Shown piece after piece: positions 35,211-43,907 of a stretch of DNA of 64,000 bases (its first letter is position 1; the number at the start of each line of letters is the position of its first letter). Source of the stretch: JACCTU01 sp963798985 (GTDB lineage Bacteria; Actinomycetota; Thermoleophilia; Gaiellales; Gaiellaceae); assembly GCA_963798985.1 (NCBI GenBank), contig CAWCVL010000009.1, forward strand, positions 62,001 through 126,000. The letters are read 5' to 3'. A program made the translations under genes and the position numbers. The notes beneath the pieces were generated by a model. It had not been told where the DNA came from and ran no database searches. It saw only the letters and a program-made list of their open reading frames with translations.

Positions 35211-35538
35211 CCGCGCTGTACTCGACCGGAGAGTCGAGCTCGACATCCGGCTTGCGTACGCGCACGCGAGCCCGCTCGACCGGAAAGCGCGACAGCAGCT
35301 CGTCGGCAACGCCCGCCGCCAGCGCTTCGAGCAGGTGGTACGCGCGCCGGTCGGAGACCTCACGCACGGCCAGCGCGACGTCGCGGTAGTCGATCGCGTC
35401 CTCGAGGCGGTCGGAGAGCACCGCTTCAGGCACCACGAGCCAGATGTCGAAGAGAAAGCGCTGGCCGCGCTCGCGCTCCTCCGGCAAGGCGCCGTGGAAG
35501 CCGCGCACCTCGAGCGCGTGGAGCTCCAGCTCGATCAT
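35185..35538 (-). CDS. folB: FolB, dihydroneopterin aldolase
   Basis: Cleaves dihydroneopterin to hydroxymethyl-dihydropterin. The 117-residue protein has the early Glu in ELHALEVRGFHGALPEERERGQ (substrate anchor region), AIDYRDVALAVREV, and a late KPDVELDSPVEYSAAMV in place of the usual K-P-x-A-P ending. Its ATG overlaps the folP stop by 4 bases. Its last 26 bases overlap the convergent protease gene. Confidence 0.92.
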   Translation of the reverse strand: MIELELHALEVRGFHGALPEERERGQRFLFDIWLVVPEAVLSDRLEDAIDYRDVALAVREVSDRRAYHLLEALAAGVADELLSRFPVERARVRVRKPDVELDSPVEYSAAMVERSRR

Positions 35539-36358
35539 GCGCCGACCGCGCGGGCCACCGCAAGTGCCTCGACATGCTCGCGCACGTCGTGCACGCGGAG
35601 GATCGTCGCGCCGCGGTCGTAAGCCGCCACCGCGGCGCCGAGGCTCGCCGAGAGCGGCCCCGTCGTGGCGTCGGGGTCGCCCAACACCCGGCCGAGCGAC
35701 CGCTTGCGAGAGAACCCGATCACGACGGGCCTCCCGAGCGAGACGATCACGTCGAGCCGGCGCAGCAGCTCGAAGTTGTGCTCGGTCGTCTTGCCGAAGC
35801 CGATCCCGGGGTCGACGCAGATGCGGTCCTCCTGGACTCCCTCCCGGACGGCGAAGGCGATTCGCTGCTCGAGAAACGACGCGACCTCGGACGCGACGTC
35901 GCCGTAGCGTGGGTCGACCTGCATGGTTCGCGGCTCCCCCTGCATGTGCATCAGACAGAGGTAGGCGCCCGCGTCGGCGACGACCGCGCCCAACGCCGGG
36001 TCGCCCCGAAGCGCGGTCACGTCGTTCACGAGCTCCGCGCCGAGCTCGAGCGCGCGGCGGGCGACCTCCGCCTTCGCGGTGTCGATCGAGACCGGGAGCT
36101 CGTTCGCGACGGCTTCGACCACCGGCAGCACCCGGCGCAGCTCCTCGCCGCCCTCGACGCCCTCGGAGCCCGGCCGCGTCGACTCGCCTCCGACGTCGAC
36201 GATCGCCGCACCGTCGGCCACCATGCGACGCGCGGACGCGATCGCGTCCTCCGCGCGAAAGTGCACGCCGCCGTCGAGAACGAGTCGGGCGTGACGTTGA
36301 CGACGCCCATCACGGACGGCCGCGGGAAGCGCTGCTCGATCGGGAGCCGATTTGGCAC
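35535..36358 (-). CDS. folP: FolP, dihydropteroate synthase, one frameshift as read
   Basis: Joins p-aminobenzoate to the pterin, the sulfonamide target. From a GTG at 36358 the frame gives PNRLPIEQRFPRPSVMGVVNVTPDSFS; one base is missing at about 36275, and the next frame continues with DGGVHFRAEDAIASA, VDVGGESTRPGSEGV, VSIDTAKAEVARRAL, LVNDVTAL, LMHMQGEPRTMQ, VDPGIGFGKTTEHN and VIGFSRKRS. All family motifs are present, so the gene is almost certainly intact in the cell. Corrected length is about 275 residues. It is divergent from an ABC exporter gene 20 bases away. Confidence 0.9.
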
Positions 36359-36378
36359 GTTCGTGCAGAGTTTGCCCG

Positions 36379-38124
36379 GTGGAGGAGCACGAGGCCGAGC
36401 GACGACGCGCTGCCTGGCGGTACCTCCGGCGCTTGATCGTGCGCGAGCGCCGGGGTGTGCTCGGCGCCATCGCAGGCGGGCTCATCTGGCAGGGGGCGGC
36501 GGTCTTGACGCCGCTCGTGGTCGAGCGCGCGATCGACCGCGGGATCCTCCCCGAGAACCGGCAGGCGCTCCTCCTGTGGTGCGGTGCGCTCGTCCTGCTC
36601 GGGGTGGTCGAGGCGAGTGCCGGCGGGATGCGGCACTTCTTCGCGATCCGCAACCGCGCGAACGCCGACGCCGCGGTGAGAGACGGACTCTTCACCCGTG
36701 CGTTGGAGCTCGACGCGCGCTTCCACGACCGCGTCGGCGCAGGCGAGCTGATGAGCCGCGCGTCGAACGACGCAGAGCTGATCGCGCGGCTGCTCGACGC
36801 GGCCGGCCACACGGTCGGCTACGTCCTCACCGTCGTCGCGGTCTCGGTCATCCTGCTGACGATCGACCTGCCGCTCGCGCTGATCGTGCTGCTGCCGCTG
36901 CCGCTCGTCTCGATCGGCTTCTGGCGCTATTCCTCGCGCTACGGCGGCACGACGAGGCGGCTGCAGGAGGAGCTCGGCAAGACGACCGCGCTCGCGGAGG
37001 AGACGATCGCCGGGATCCGCGTCGCGAAGGGGCTCGGAGCCGGCGACGCGCTCAACGCACGCTTCCGCACCGCGAGCGACCGTGTCGTCGACCGGGCGCT
37101 CGACGTCGCCCGCGTCGATGCGGTCTTCCTGCCGGCGCTCGAGGCACTGCCGCTGCTCGGGATCCTCGCGACGCTCTGGTTCGGGACCCAACGCGTGGTC
37201 GACGGCGAGCTCACGCTCGGCCAGCTCGCCGCCTTCAACCTCTACCTCGCGATCCTCGTGTGGCCTCTGCGAACGCTCGGCCAGCGCGTGCAGACGGTGC
37301 AGCAGGCGGTGGCGGCGGCGATGCGGATCACCGAGGTGCTCGAGTCGGAGCCGGCGGTCGTCGAGCCGGCGAGCCCGAGGCGGCTCGAGCACAGAGGCGC
37401 CGCCGACGTCGCGTTCGAGGACGTCGTCTTCGGCTACGAGCCCCGACGCCCGGTGCTCGACGGCTTCTCGCTGGAGATTCCCGCAGGCAGCTCGGTCGCC
37501 CTCGTCGGCGGCACCGGCTCGGGAAAGACCACGGCGGCCGCGCTGCTCGCACGCTTCTACGACCCGCAGTTCGGGCGCGTCGTCGTCGGCGGCGTCGACG
37601 TCCGCGAGCTCCGCGTCGACGATCTCCGCCACACGGTGGGGATCGTGTTCGAGGACACCTTTCTCTTCTCCGACACGGTCGCCGCGAACATCGCGTTCGC
37701 GCGCCCCGATGCGTCGCGCGAGGACATCGAGTCTGCCGCGCGCCTCGGCGGCGCCCACGAGTTCGTCGCCTCGCTTCCGCTCGGCTACGACACGGTGCTC
37801 GGCGAGCGCGGCTACTCGCTCTCGGGCGGCCAGCGGCAGCGGCTCGCGATCGCACGCGCGATCCTCGCCGATCCTGCAGTCTTGATTTTGGACGACGCGA
37901 CGTCAGCGGTCGACGCGACGAAGGAGCACGAGATTCGCGCCGCACTCTCGACCGTGATGGAGGGTCGCACGACGCTCGTGATCGCGCACCGCGCCGCGAC
38001 GATCGCCCTGGCGGACCGAGTCGTCGTGCTCGAGGCGGGCCGCATCGTCGAGGAGGGCACACACGCCGAGTTGCTCGGCCGCTCGACGCGCTACCGGACG
38101 CTGCTGGCGATCGAGGCCGCGTGA
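36379..38124 (+). CDS. ABC exporter half-transporter A (membrane plus ATPase)
   Basis: The 581-residue half-transporter has six membrane helices and a C-terminal nucleotide-binding domain with Walker A GGTGSGKTTAAA, signature LSGGQRQRLAIARA and Walker B LILDDATSAVD. The residue after Walker B is Asp instead of the catalytic Glu, marking a degenerate ATP site. Its partner at 38121 starts on a GTGA overlap, so the two are made together and form a heterodimer, as in TM287/288 or BmrCD. Substrate unknown; lipid or drug export is usual. The GTG at 36379 was chosen, an earlier in-frame start is possible. Confidence 0.92.
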   Translation: MEEHEAERRRAAWRYLRRLIVRERRGVLGAIAGGLIWQGAAVLTPLVVERAIDRGILPENRQALLLWCGALVLLGVVEASAGGMRHFFAIRNRANADAAVRDGLFTRALELDARFHDRVGAGELMSRASNDAELIARLLDAAGHTVGYVLTVVAVSVILLTIDLPLALIVLLPLPLVSIGFWRYSSRYGGTTRRLQEELGKTTALAEETIAGIRVAKGLGAGDALNARFRTASDRVVDRALDVARVDAVFLPALEALPLLGILATLWFGTQRVVDGELTLGQLAAFNLYLAILVWPLRTLGQRVQTVQQAVAAAMRITEVLESEPAVVEPASPRRLEHRGAADVAFEDVVFGYEPRRPVLDGFSLEIPAGSSVALVGGTGSGKTTAAALLARFYDPQFGRVVVGGVDVRELRVDDLRHTVGIVFEDTFLFSDTVAANIAFARPDASREDIESAARLGGAHEFVASLPLGYDTVLGERGYSLSGGQRQRLAIARAILADPAVLILDDATSAVDATKEHEIRAALSTVMEGRTTLVIAHRAATIALADRVVVLEAGRIVEEGTHAELLGRSTRYRTLLAIEAA

Positions 38125-39848
38125 AGCTGCCCGTCCTCGCGCGCTCGTGGGGCTTCATGCGCCCGTACCGCGGCTTGATCGCGCTCGCAGCGCTCGGGAT
38201 CGTCGGCTCGACGCTGATCACGGTCGCGGGGCCTGCGCTCCTCAAGTACGCGATCGACGAGGGAATCGAGGGCGGCGACGAGGGGGCGATCCGGCGCGCC
38301 GCGCTGGCCTACCTCTGTCTCGTGCTCGCGCGCCCGCTGCTCGAGCGGCTCGTGGTCGTGTGCTCCGCGCGGGCGGGGGAGCGCTTCCTCGGCCGCCTGC
38401 GGGTCGCAGCATACGAGCATCTGCAACAGCTTTCGATGCCCTTCTTCGAGAGCGAGCGCGCCGGCGTGCTCATCGCGCGGCTGACGTCGGACGTGCAGAC
38501 GCTGACCACCTTCACTCGGCACGTGCTGATCGAGGTCGTCGGAAGCATCCTGCTGCTCGTGCTCACGGGAGTCGCGATCGTGCTGCTCTCCCCCGTGCTC
38601 GCCGCGGTGATCCTCGTCTCGTTCCCGCTGATCGTCGTCTCGGCGATCGTGTACCAGCGGCGCTCGCACCCGTCGTATCTGTCACTGCGGGAGCGCGTCG
38701 GCGACACGATGACCTCCCTGCAGGAAGGACTGACCGGCGTGCGCGTCGTCAAGGCGTACGGGCGAGAGCAGGAGCAGTTCGAGCAGTACCGCGACCGGTC
38801 TCGCGCGCAGGTCCGCGCCTGGCGGCGGATCTCGCTCGTGAACATCTCGTTCTTCTCCGTGATCTCGTTCGCGCAGGCGCTCTCGAGCGCCGCGGTCGTG
38901 CTGGTCGGCGGCTGGCTCTACTGGCGTGGCGAGACGACGATCGGGACCGTCGTCGCGATCACGCTCTACCTCTTCTCGCTCTTCGACCCGATCGGCCGGC
39001 TCGGCGACTGGTTGTCGCAGTTCCAGTCCGGGCGCGCCGCGCTCACCAAGCTCGTCGCGTTGCTCGAGACGCCGGCGACGGTGCTCGGCGGCGCCGTCGA
39101 GCTTCCGGAGGGCGGGGCCCTGCGAGCCGAGAAGCTGACGTTCGGCTACGGCGACGAGCCCGTCCTGCACGACGTCTCGCTGACGGTGCGCCAGGGGGAG
39201 CAGCTCGCACTCGTCGGGCCGACCGGCGCGGGCAAGTCGACGCTCGCGAAGCTACTCACGCGCCAGTACGACCCGACCGAGGGCATCGTGCGGCTCGGCG
39301 GCGTCGACCTCCGCGAAGCGACCCTCGAGTCGCTCCGACGACAGATCGTGTTCCTGCCACAGGAAGGGCATCTCTTCTCCGGAACGCTCGCCGACAACAT
39401 CCGGCTCGCGCTTCCCAACGCGAGCGACGAGCAGGTCGCGGAGGCGCTGCGCCGGATCGGGGCGCTGACGCGCTTCGAGGCGCTGCCGAACGGGCTCCAG
39501 ACCGACGTGCGGACGCGCGGCGTGCGGCTCTCGTCGGGCGAGCGGCAGCTCGTCGGGCTCGCCCGCGTCGCGCTCGCCGACCCGACGGTGATCGTGCTCG
39601 ACGAGGCGACGTCGTCGCTCGACCCGGCAACGGAAGCGCTGGTCGAGCGGGCGCTCACAGCCGTCTCGCAGGGGCGGACCGTGATCACGATCGCGCACCG
39701 GCTTTCGACCGCGCAGCGAGCCGACCGGGTCGCGGTGATCGAGGGCGGCCGGCTCGTCGAGCTCGCAACCCACGACGAGCTCGTCGCGCAGGGCGAGCGC
39801 TATGCGGCCTTGTGGGCGAGCTGGGAGGCCGGCACGCAAGCCGCCTGA
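38121..39848 (+). CDS. ABC exporter half-transporter B (membrane plus ATPase)
   Basis: Partner of the preceding gene, 575 residues, six membrane helices and an ATPase domain with Walker A GPTGAGKSTLAK, Walker B VIVLDEATSSLD (catalytic Glu present) and a changed signature RLSSGERQLV. The altered signature and the Asp in the partner would sit at the same interface, giving one canonical and one degenerate ATP site. Starts at GTG 38121 overlapping the previous stop. The same reading frame is open far upstream across folP and the partner gene, but that part is not coding. Confidence 0.92.
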   Translation: MKLPVLARSWGFMRPYRGLIALAALGIVGSTLITVAGPALLKYAIDEGIEGGDEGAIRRAALAYLCLVLARPLLERLVVVCSARAGERFLGRLRVAAYEHLQQLSMPFFESERAGVLIARLTSDVQTLTTFTRHVLIEVVGSILLLVLTGVAIVLLSPVLAAVILVSFPLIVVSAIVYQRRSHPSYLSLRERVGDTMTSLQEGLTGVRVVKAYGREQEQFEQYRDRSRAQVRAWRRISLVNISFFSVISFAQALSSAAVVLVGGWLYWRGETTIGTVVAITLYLFSLFDPIGRLGDWLSQFQSGRAALTKLVALLETPATVLGGAVELPEGGALRAEKLTFGYGDEPVLHDVSLTVRQGEQLALVGPTGAGKSTLAKLLTRQYDPTEGIVRLGGVDLREATLESLRRQIVFLPQEGHLFSGTLADNIRLALPNASDEQVAEALRRIGALTRFEALPNGLQTDVRTRGVRLSSGERQLVGLARVALADPTVIVLDEATSSLDPATEALVERALTAVSQGRTVITIAHRLSTAQRADRVAVIEGGRLVELATHDELVAQGERYAALWASWEAGTQAA

Positions 39849-39878
39849 CAAGGAGTGAGCGATGCGCGGCGCCGCGGA

Positions 39879-39897
39879 GGCGGGGCTTTGCCCCGCC
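39879..39897 (+). terminator. GC-rich hairpin after the ABC exporter operon
   Basis: GGCGGGGC, TTT, GCCCCGCC form a perfect 8-bp stem 30 bases after the stop. No T-run follows, so it may only protect the 3' end of the exporter mRNA. Confidence 0.4.
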
Positions 39898-39946
39898 GAG
39901 AGCCTCGACTTCGGCCGGTGTAGGCGTGCGAAAGAAGGAGGGGGCT

Positions 39947-39973
39947 CACGGGGGAACCCTGGGTTCCCCCGTG
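39947..39973. repeat. 27-bp near-perfect palindrome
   Basis: Thirteen-base arms (CACGGGGGAACCC and GGGTTCCCCCGTG) around a single T. It lies between two convergent genes and just before a further hairpin. Confidence 0.6.
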
Positions 39974-39978
39974 ACACA

Positions 39979-40010
39979 GAAACGGCCCGCCGTCCCAGGC
40001 GAGCCGTTTC
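39979..40010 (-). terminator. Terminator-like hairpin for the PDGY-repeat gene
   Basis: GAAACGGC and GCCGTTTC close a stem with inner GC pairs; on the minus strand it lies 21 bases after the stop of the 40032 gene, with TTTC on each strand, so it could work in both directions. Confidence 0.5.
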
Positions 40011-40031
40011 TCCTCGGAGACCCCCTCCGTC

Positions 40032-40655
40032 TTACGAGTGCGCCACGCGCTCCCGGTCGCGAACCATCGCGAACGCGATCGCCGCCGCCGTCGCCAGGAT
40101 CAGCCCGAGCCCGAAGCCCAGCGCGAGGTCGCCTGCTTCGAGGCTGCCCGAGTCCGCCGAGATCGAGACGACGTCGGCGTGCTTCGTCTGCGGCTGGTAG
40201 CCGTCCGGCGTGTCCCGGATCAGGATCTGCTCGACGCCGCGGAGCTGCGGCTGGTAGCCGTCCGGGTTCGAGACGCCCAGGACCTGCGGCGCGTAGGCCC
40301 GAGCGAGGTTCGCCGGGGTGACGCCGCCCTGCGTGGTCTGGGAGCCGACGTACCCGTCGGGGAGCCCGTTCATGAACACCGGCCCACCTTCGCGGGTGCT
40401 CTGGAACGGCAGCTTGCTCTCGGCCGTGGCGCCCCAGCTGAGGTACGAGATCTCGGCCTGCACGGCCGCCGGCAGCTCGGCGGTGCCACCGTACTGCTGC
40501 GCGACGCTTGTGATCGGCGCGAACGTGGGCGTCACCATGCTGCCCCCGTCGTGCATCTGTGCCGCTGTCGCGGGGCTGGCGACCACCGCAGCAGTCGCCA
40601 GCGAGAGCACCAGTGCCTTCAGGGCCTTCCGATGATTTCTCCGAGTCCAACTCAT
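40032..40655 (-). CDS. Secreted or membrane-anchored protein with PDGY repeats
   Basis: A 207-residue protein with a signal peptide (KALVLSLATAAVVASPATAA), a mature part with three PDGY motifs (LPDGYVGSQ, NPDGYQPQLRG, TPDGYQPQTK), and a C-terminal membrane helix (LALGFGLGLILATAAAIAFAM) followed by a short basic tail. There is no LPxTG. I do not recognise a named family; the repeated PDGY-QPQ units suggest a surface or binding role. A strong AGGAGGAGG lies 7 bases before the ATG. It is divergent from the BTAD-type regulator gene, which may control it. Confidence 0.75.
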   Translation of the reverse strand: MSWTRRNHRKALKALVLSLATAAVVASPATAAQMHDGGSMVTPTFAPITSVAQQYGGTAELPAAVQAEISYLSWGATAESKLPFQSTREGGPVFMNGLPDGYVGSQTTQGGVTPANLARAYAPQVLGVSNPDGYQPQLRGVEQILIRDTPDGYQPQTKHADVVSISADSGSLEAGDLALGFGLGLILATAAAIAFAMVRDRERVAHS

Positions 40656-40716
40656 TGCTCTGCCTCCTCCTGCTTCGGTCTTGTCTTGCGGAATGGGAGG
40701 AGGATCCGCCCAGGCG

Positions 40717-40757
40717 CTAAAAGAACGTTGGCTCTGGACCTAAACGACCGCTAAAAC
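40717..40757 (+). promoter_or_regulatory. Candidate BTAD/SARP operator: three CTAAAxx direct repeats
   Basis: CTAAAAG (40717), CTAAACG (40740) and CTAAAAC (40751) are direct repeats spaced 23 and 11 bases, close to one and two DNA turns. SARP-type regulators with a winged helix plus BTAD bind direct heptamers with 11- or 22-base periodicity. The repeats end 6 bases before the GTG of the regulator gene, and the gap is shared with the divergent PDGY-repeat gene. Confidence 0.5.
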
Positions 40758-40763
40758 TGAGCC

Positions 40764-41904
40764 GTGGACTACGCCCTGCTCGGCCCGCTGGAGGTGCGGA
40801 GCGAAGGACGGCCGATCGCCATCGGCCGTGGCAAGCAGCGCGCGCTGCTCGCAGTGCTCGCGCTGAACGCGGGGCGCGTCGTCTCAGCCGAGCGGCTGAT
40901 CGACGAGCTCTGGGGCGACGAACCGCCGGCGACCGCGGCCACGGCGCTCCAGGTCTACATCTCGCGCCTGCGCAAGTCGCTCGGCGAGGAGGCGATCGAG
41001 ACGCGCGCACCGGGCTACCTCGTCGAGGGCGACGTCGACGTGCGGCACTTCGACGCGCTCGTCTCGGAAGCGCGACGCAGCGAGCCTCCTCGCACCGCCG
41101 AGCTGCTGAGCGAGGCGCTGGGCCTCTGGCGCGGCGCAGCGCTCTGCGACTGCGAGCTCCCGCTGGAGGCGGCGCAGGCTCGAGGAGCAGCGCGTCGCGG
41201 CGCTCGAGCAGCGGATCGAGGCCGACCTGGCAGCCGGCCGTTCGTCGGAGCTCGTCGGGGAGCTCGAGTCGCTCGTCGCCGAGCACCCGCTCCGCGAGCC
41301 GTTCCGGGCGCAGCTGATGCTCGCGCTCTACCGTGCGGGTCGCCAGGCCGAGGCGCTCGACTCGTACCGAGCCGCCCGCGCGACCCTCCTCGGCGAGCTC
41401 GGCATCGAGCCGAGCCCCCGCCTCCAGCAGCTCGAGCAGGCGATCCTCCGCCAGGACGACTCGCTCGCGGCAGCTACGGAGCGGACGCTCACGGCGACCG
41501 CGGTGTTCCTCGACCTCGGGATTCAGGGCGAGGTCGAAGCCGTCGCGGGCCGTGCGTTCGCGCTTGCGACCGAGGAGCTCTCCGCCACGGCCGAGCGCGT
41601 CGAGCGCGGGCTTGCGGACGCCGTGCTCGCCGTCTACGCCGACGCCGACAACGCGGTCGCGGCCGCAGTGCGAGCGTGCGAGAGGCTGACGAACGAGCTC
41701 GGAGTCTCCGTGCTCCCGCGCGCCGGGCTCGCAACGGCGGAGGTCACGCTGGGCGAGCGAGTTGAAGGCGTCGCGGCGGTCTTGGCGGCGCGGCGGGTCC
41801 GCACCGCGAAGCCGGGCGAGATCGTCGCAGGCGAGCGGACGGCCGCTTCGGCGCGCTCGCACGCGTTCCGGCAGCGCGGCGACGGCTACGTCTTGACGTC
41901 GTAG
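40764..41904 (+). CDS. BTAD-type transcriptional regulator with degenerate cyclase-like C-terminus, one frameshift as read
   Basis: Starts MDYALLGPLEVRSEG, an OmpR-like winged helix (IDELWGDEPPATAATALQVYISRLRKSLG, APGYLVEGD), then a BTAD helical domain. At about 41178 an extra base shifts the frame; the continuation is LEEQRVAALEQRIEADLAAG, LREPFRAQLMLALYRAGRQAEAL and LGELGIEPSPRLQQLEQAIL, the classic BTAD end. The last 140 residues (FLDLGIQGEVEAVAG, AVLAVYADADNAVAAAVRACERL, RAGLATAEV) resemble a class III cyclase domain that has lost its metal-binding Asp pattern. Corrected length is about 379 residues. Divergent from the PDGY-repeat gene. Confidence 0.8.
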
Positions 41905-41911
41905 CTGCGGG

Positions 41912-43864
41912 TTACGAGGGTTCGGGCTCGGCCGGGGGCTGCATGGTCGCCCCGGGGAGCGGGAACGGCCGCGGCTTCGGCTGGCGACGAGGCTCTCCGG
42001 CGGGCTTCGCCTCGGGCGCCGGCTCCGGCTCTGCGTCGGGGAAGACGTCCTCTTCGGGGTCCCCGGCGAGCAGGCGGAGGAACTGTTCCTTGTCGATCGT
42101 CTCGCGCTCGATCAGGATGTTCGAGATCCGGTGGAGCTCCTCCATGTGCTCCCGGAGCACGGTGTGCGCCATCTCGTGCGCCTCGAGGATGATCCGGCGG
42201 ATCTCGTCGTCGATCTCGCGCGCGACCTCCTCGGAGTAGTCCGGCTCGGCGTGCATCTCGCGGCCGAGGAACGGCAGTTCGTGGTTGCGGCCGAGGACGC
42301 GCGGGCCGAGCTTCTCGCTCATCCCGAAGCGCATCACCATCTGCTTCGAGGTCGACGTGACCTTCTCGAGGTCGTTCGCCGCACCCGTCGTCACCTCGTT
42401 GAAGACGATCTCCTCGGCGGCACGGCCGCCGAGCGTCATCGCCAGGTTGCCCATCAGCGACTTCTTGGTCGTCAGGTAGCGGTCCTCGCGCGGGAGCGAG
42501 ATCGTGTACCCGAGCGCCTGACCGCGGCCGATGATCGAGATCTTGTGGACGTCCGTGTCCTGGTCGAGGTAGTGGCCGACGATCGCGTGGCCGAGCTCGT
42601 GGTACGCGGTGATCCGCCGCTCCTCTTCCGAGAACAGGCGAGTCTTCTTCTCCGGGCCGGCGATGACGCGCATCACGCCTTCCTCGAGCTCTTCCTGCTC
42701 GATCATCTTCTTGCCGCGGCGCGCTGCGAGCAGCGCGGCCTCGTTGATCAGGTTCGCGAGGTCCGCGCCGGTGAAACCGGGCGTCCCCGCTGCGAGCGTC
42801 TCGAGGTCGATCGACGGCTCGAGCGGCTTGCCCTTCGAATGCACCTCCAAGATCTTCTTGCGGCCACTGCGGTCGGGACGGTCGACGACGATCTGCCGGT
42901 CGAAGCGTCCGGGGCGGAGCAGCGCCGGGTCGAGGATGTCGGGGCGGTTCGTCGCGGCGATCAAGATGATGTTGTCCTTCAGCTCGAACCCGTCCATCTC
43001 GACGAGGAGCTGGTTCAGCGTCTGCTCGCGCTCGTCGTGGCCGCCGCCGAGGCCGGCGCCGCGATGGCGGCCGACAGCGTCGATCTCGTCCATGAAGATG
43101 ATGCAGGGCGACGCCTGCTTCGCCTGCTCGAACAGGTCGCGCACGCGCGACGCGCCGACGCCGACGAACATCTCCACGAAGTCGGAGCCCGAGATCGAGA
43201 AGAACGGCACGCCTGCCTCGCCCGCGACCGCGCGCGCGAGGAGCGTCTTGCCGGTGCCGGGCGGACCGTAGAGCAGCACGCCCTTCGGGATGCGCGCGCC
43301 GAGCGCCTGGAACTTCTTCGGGTTCTCGAGGAACTCCTTGATCTCGTGCAGCTCCTCGACAGCCTCGTCCGCGCCCGCGACGTCCTTGAAGCCGATCTTC
43401 GGCGTGTCGGGCGTCATCCGCTTCGCGCGCGACTTCCCGAACGACATCACCTTCGAGCCGCCGCCCTGCACCTGGTTCATCAGGAAGATCCAGAAACCGA
43501 TCAGCAGGAGGAACGGCAGCAACGTCGAGAGCAGGATCCAGATCGCCGAGGAGCCCGTGCCCTTCGAGTCGAAGGGGACGCCCTCCGTCACCAGAAGCTG
43601 CTCGAAGGCCTCCTGCGACTGATCGGTCGGATAGTTGACCTTCGCGGTCGTGTCGTCCTTGTACTCGACGGTGATCCCGTGCTTCTTCGGATCGAAGAGG
43701 ACGCTCTCGATCTGGTTGGGGTTCTCCTTGACCTGGTCCTGGACCTGCGAGTAGGTCACGTCGCGCTGCTTCGAGTTGTCCCCGCGGAGCGTCTCGCTCG
43801 CCAGCCAGGCGAGCGCCACGATCACGAGTAGGGGAAAAAACGCGCTGCGAAAGAAGCGATTCAC
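41912..43864 (-). CDS. ftsH: FtsH, membrane-bound AAA+ zinc metalloprotease
   Basis: Degrades membrane and short-lived cytosolic proteins. The 650 residues show two N-terminal membrane helices with a periplasmic-side domain between them, AAA+ Walker A GPPGTGKT, Walker B IIFMDEIDAVG, the SRH region TNRPDILDPALLRPGRFDRQ, and the zinc motif AYHELGHAIVGH with the distant Asp in the peptidase domain. The C-terminal tail is Pro/Glu rich (EPEPAPEAKPAGEPRRQ). Start codon is GTG. It follows hpt and tilS, as in Bacillus. Confidence 0.97.
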   Translation of the reverse strand: MNRFFRSAFFPLLVIVALAWLASETLRGDNSKQRDVTYSQVQDQVKENPNQIESVLFDPKKHGITVEYKDDTTAKVNYPTDQSQEAFEQLLVTEGVPFDSKGTGSSAIWILLSTLLPFLLLIGFWIFLMNQVQGGGSKVMSFGKSRAKRMTPDTPKIGFKDVAGADEAVEELHEIKEFLENPKKFQALGARIPKGVLLYGPPGTGKTLLARAVAGEAGVPFFSISGSDFVEMFVGVGASRVRDLFEQAKQASPCIIFMDEIDAVGRHRGAGLGGGHDEREQTLNQLLVEMDGFELKDNIILIAATNRPDILDPALLRPGRFDRQIVVDRPDRSGRKKILEVHSKGKPLEPSIDLETLAAGTPGFTGADLANLINEAALLAARRGKKMIEQEELEEGVMRVIAGPEKKTRLFSEEERRITAYHELGHAIVGHYLDQDTDVHKISIIGRGQALGYTISLPREDRYLTTKKSLMGNLAMTLGGRAAEEIVFNEVTTGAANDLEKVTSTSKQMVMRFGMSEKLGPRVLGRNHELPFLGREMHAEPDYSEEVAREIDDEIRRIILEAHEMAHTVLREHMEELHRISNILIERETIDKEQFLRLLAGDPEEDVFPDAEPEPAPEAKPAGEPRRQPKPRPFPLPGATMQPPAEPEPS

Positions 43865-43907
43865 GCCAGTTGAGGGTAGCAGCCCCCTTCGGGGCTACCT
43901 GGCCCTT

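Noticed and set aside
35574..39848. A 1424-codon open frame ahead of ABC half-transporter B
   Set aside because: The first 849 codons are antisense to folP and out of frame in half-transporter A; only the part from GTG 38121 has protein-like sequence.
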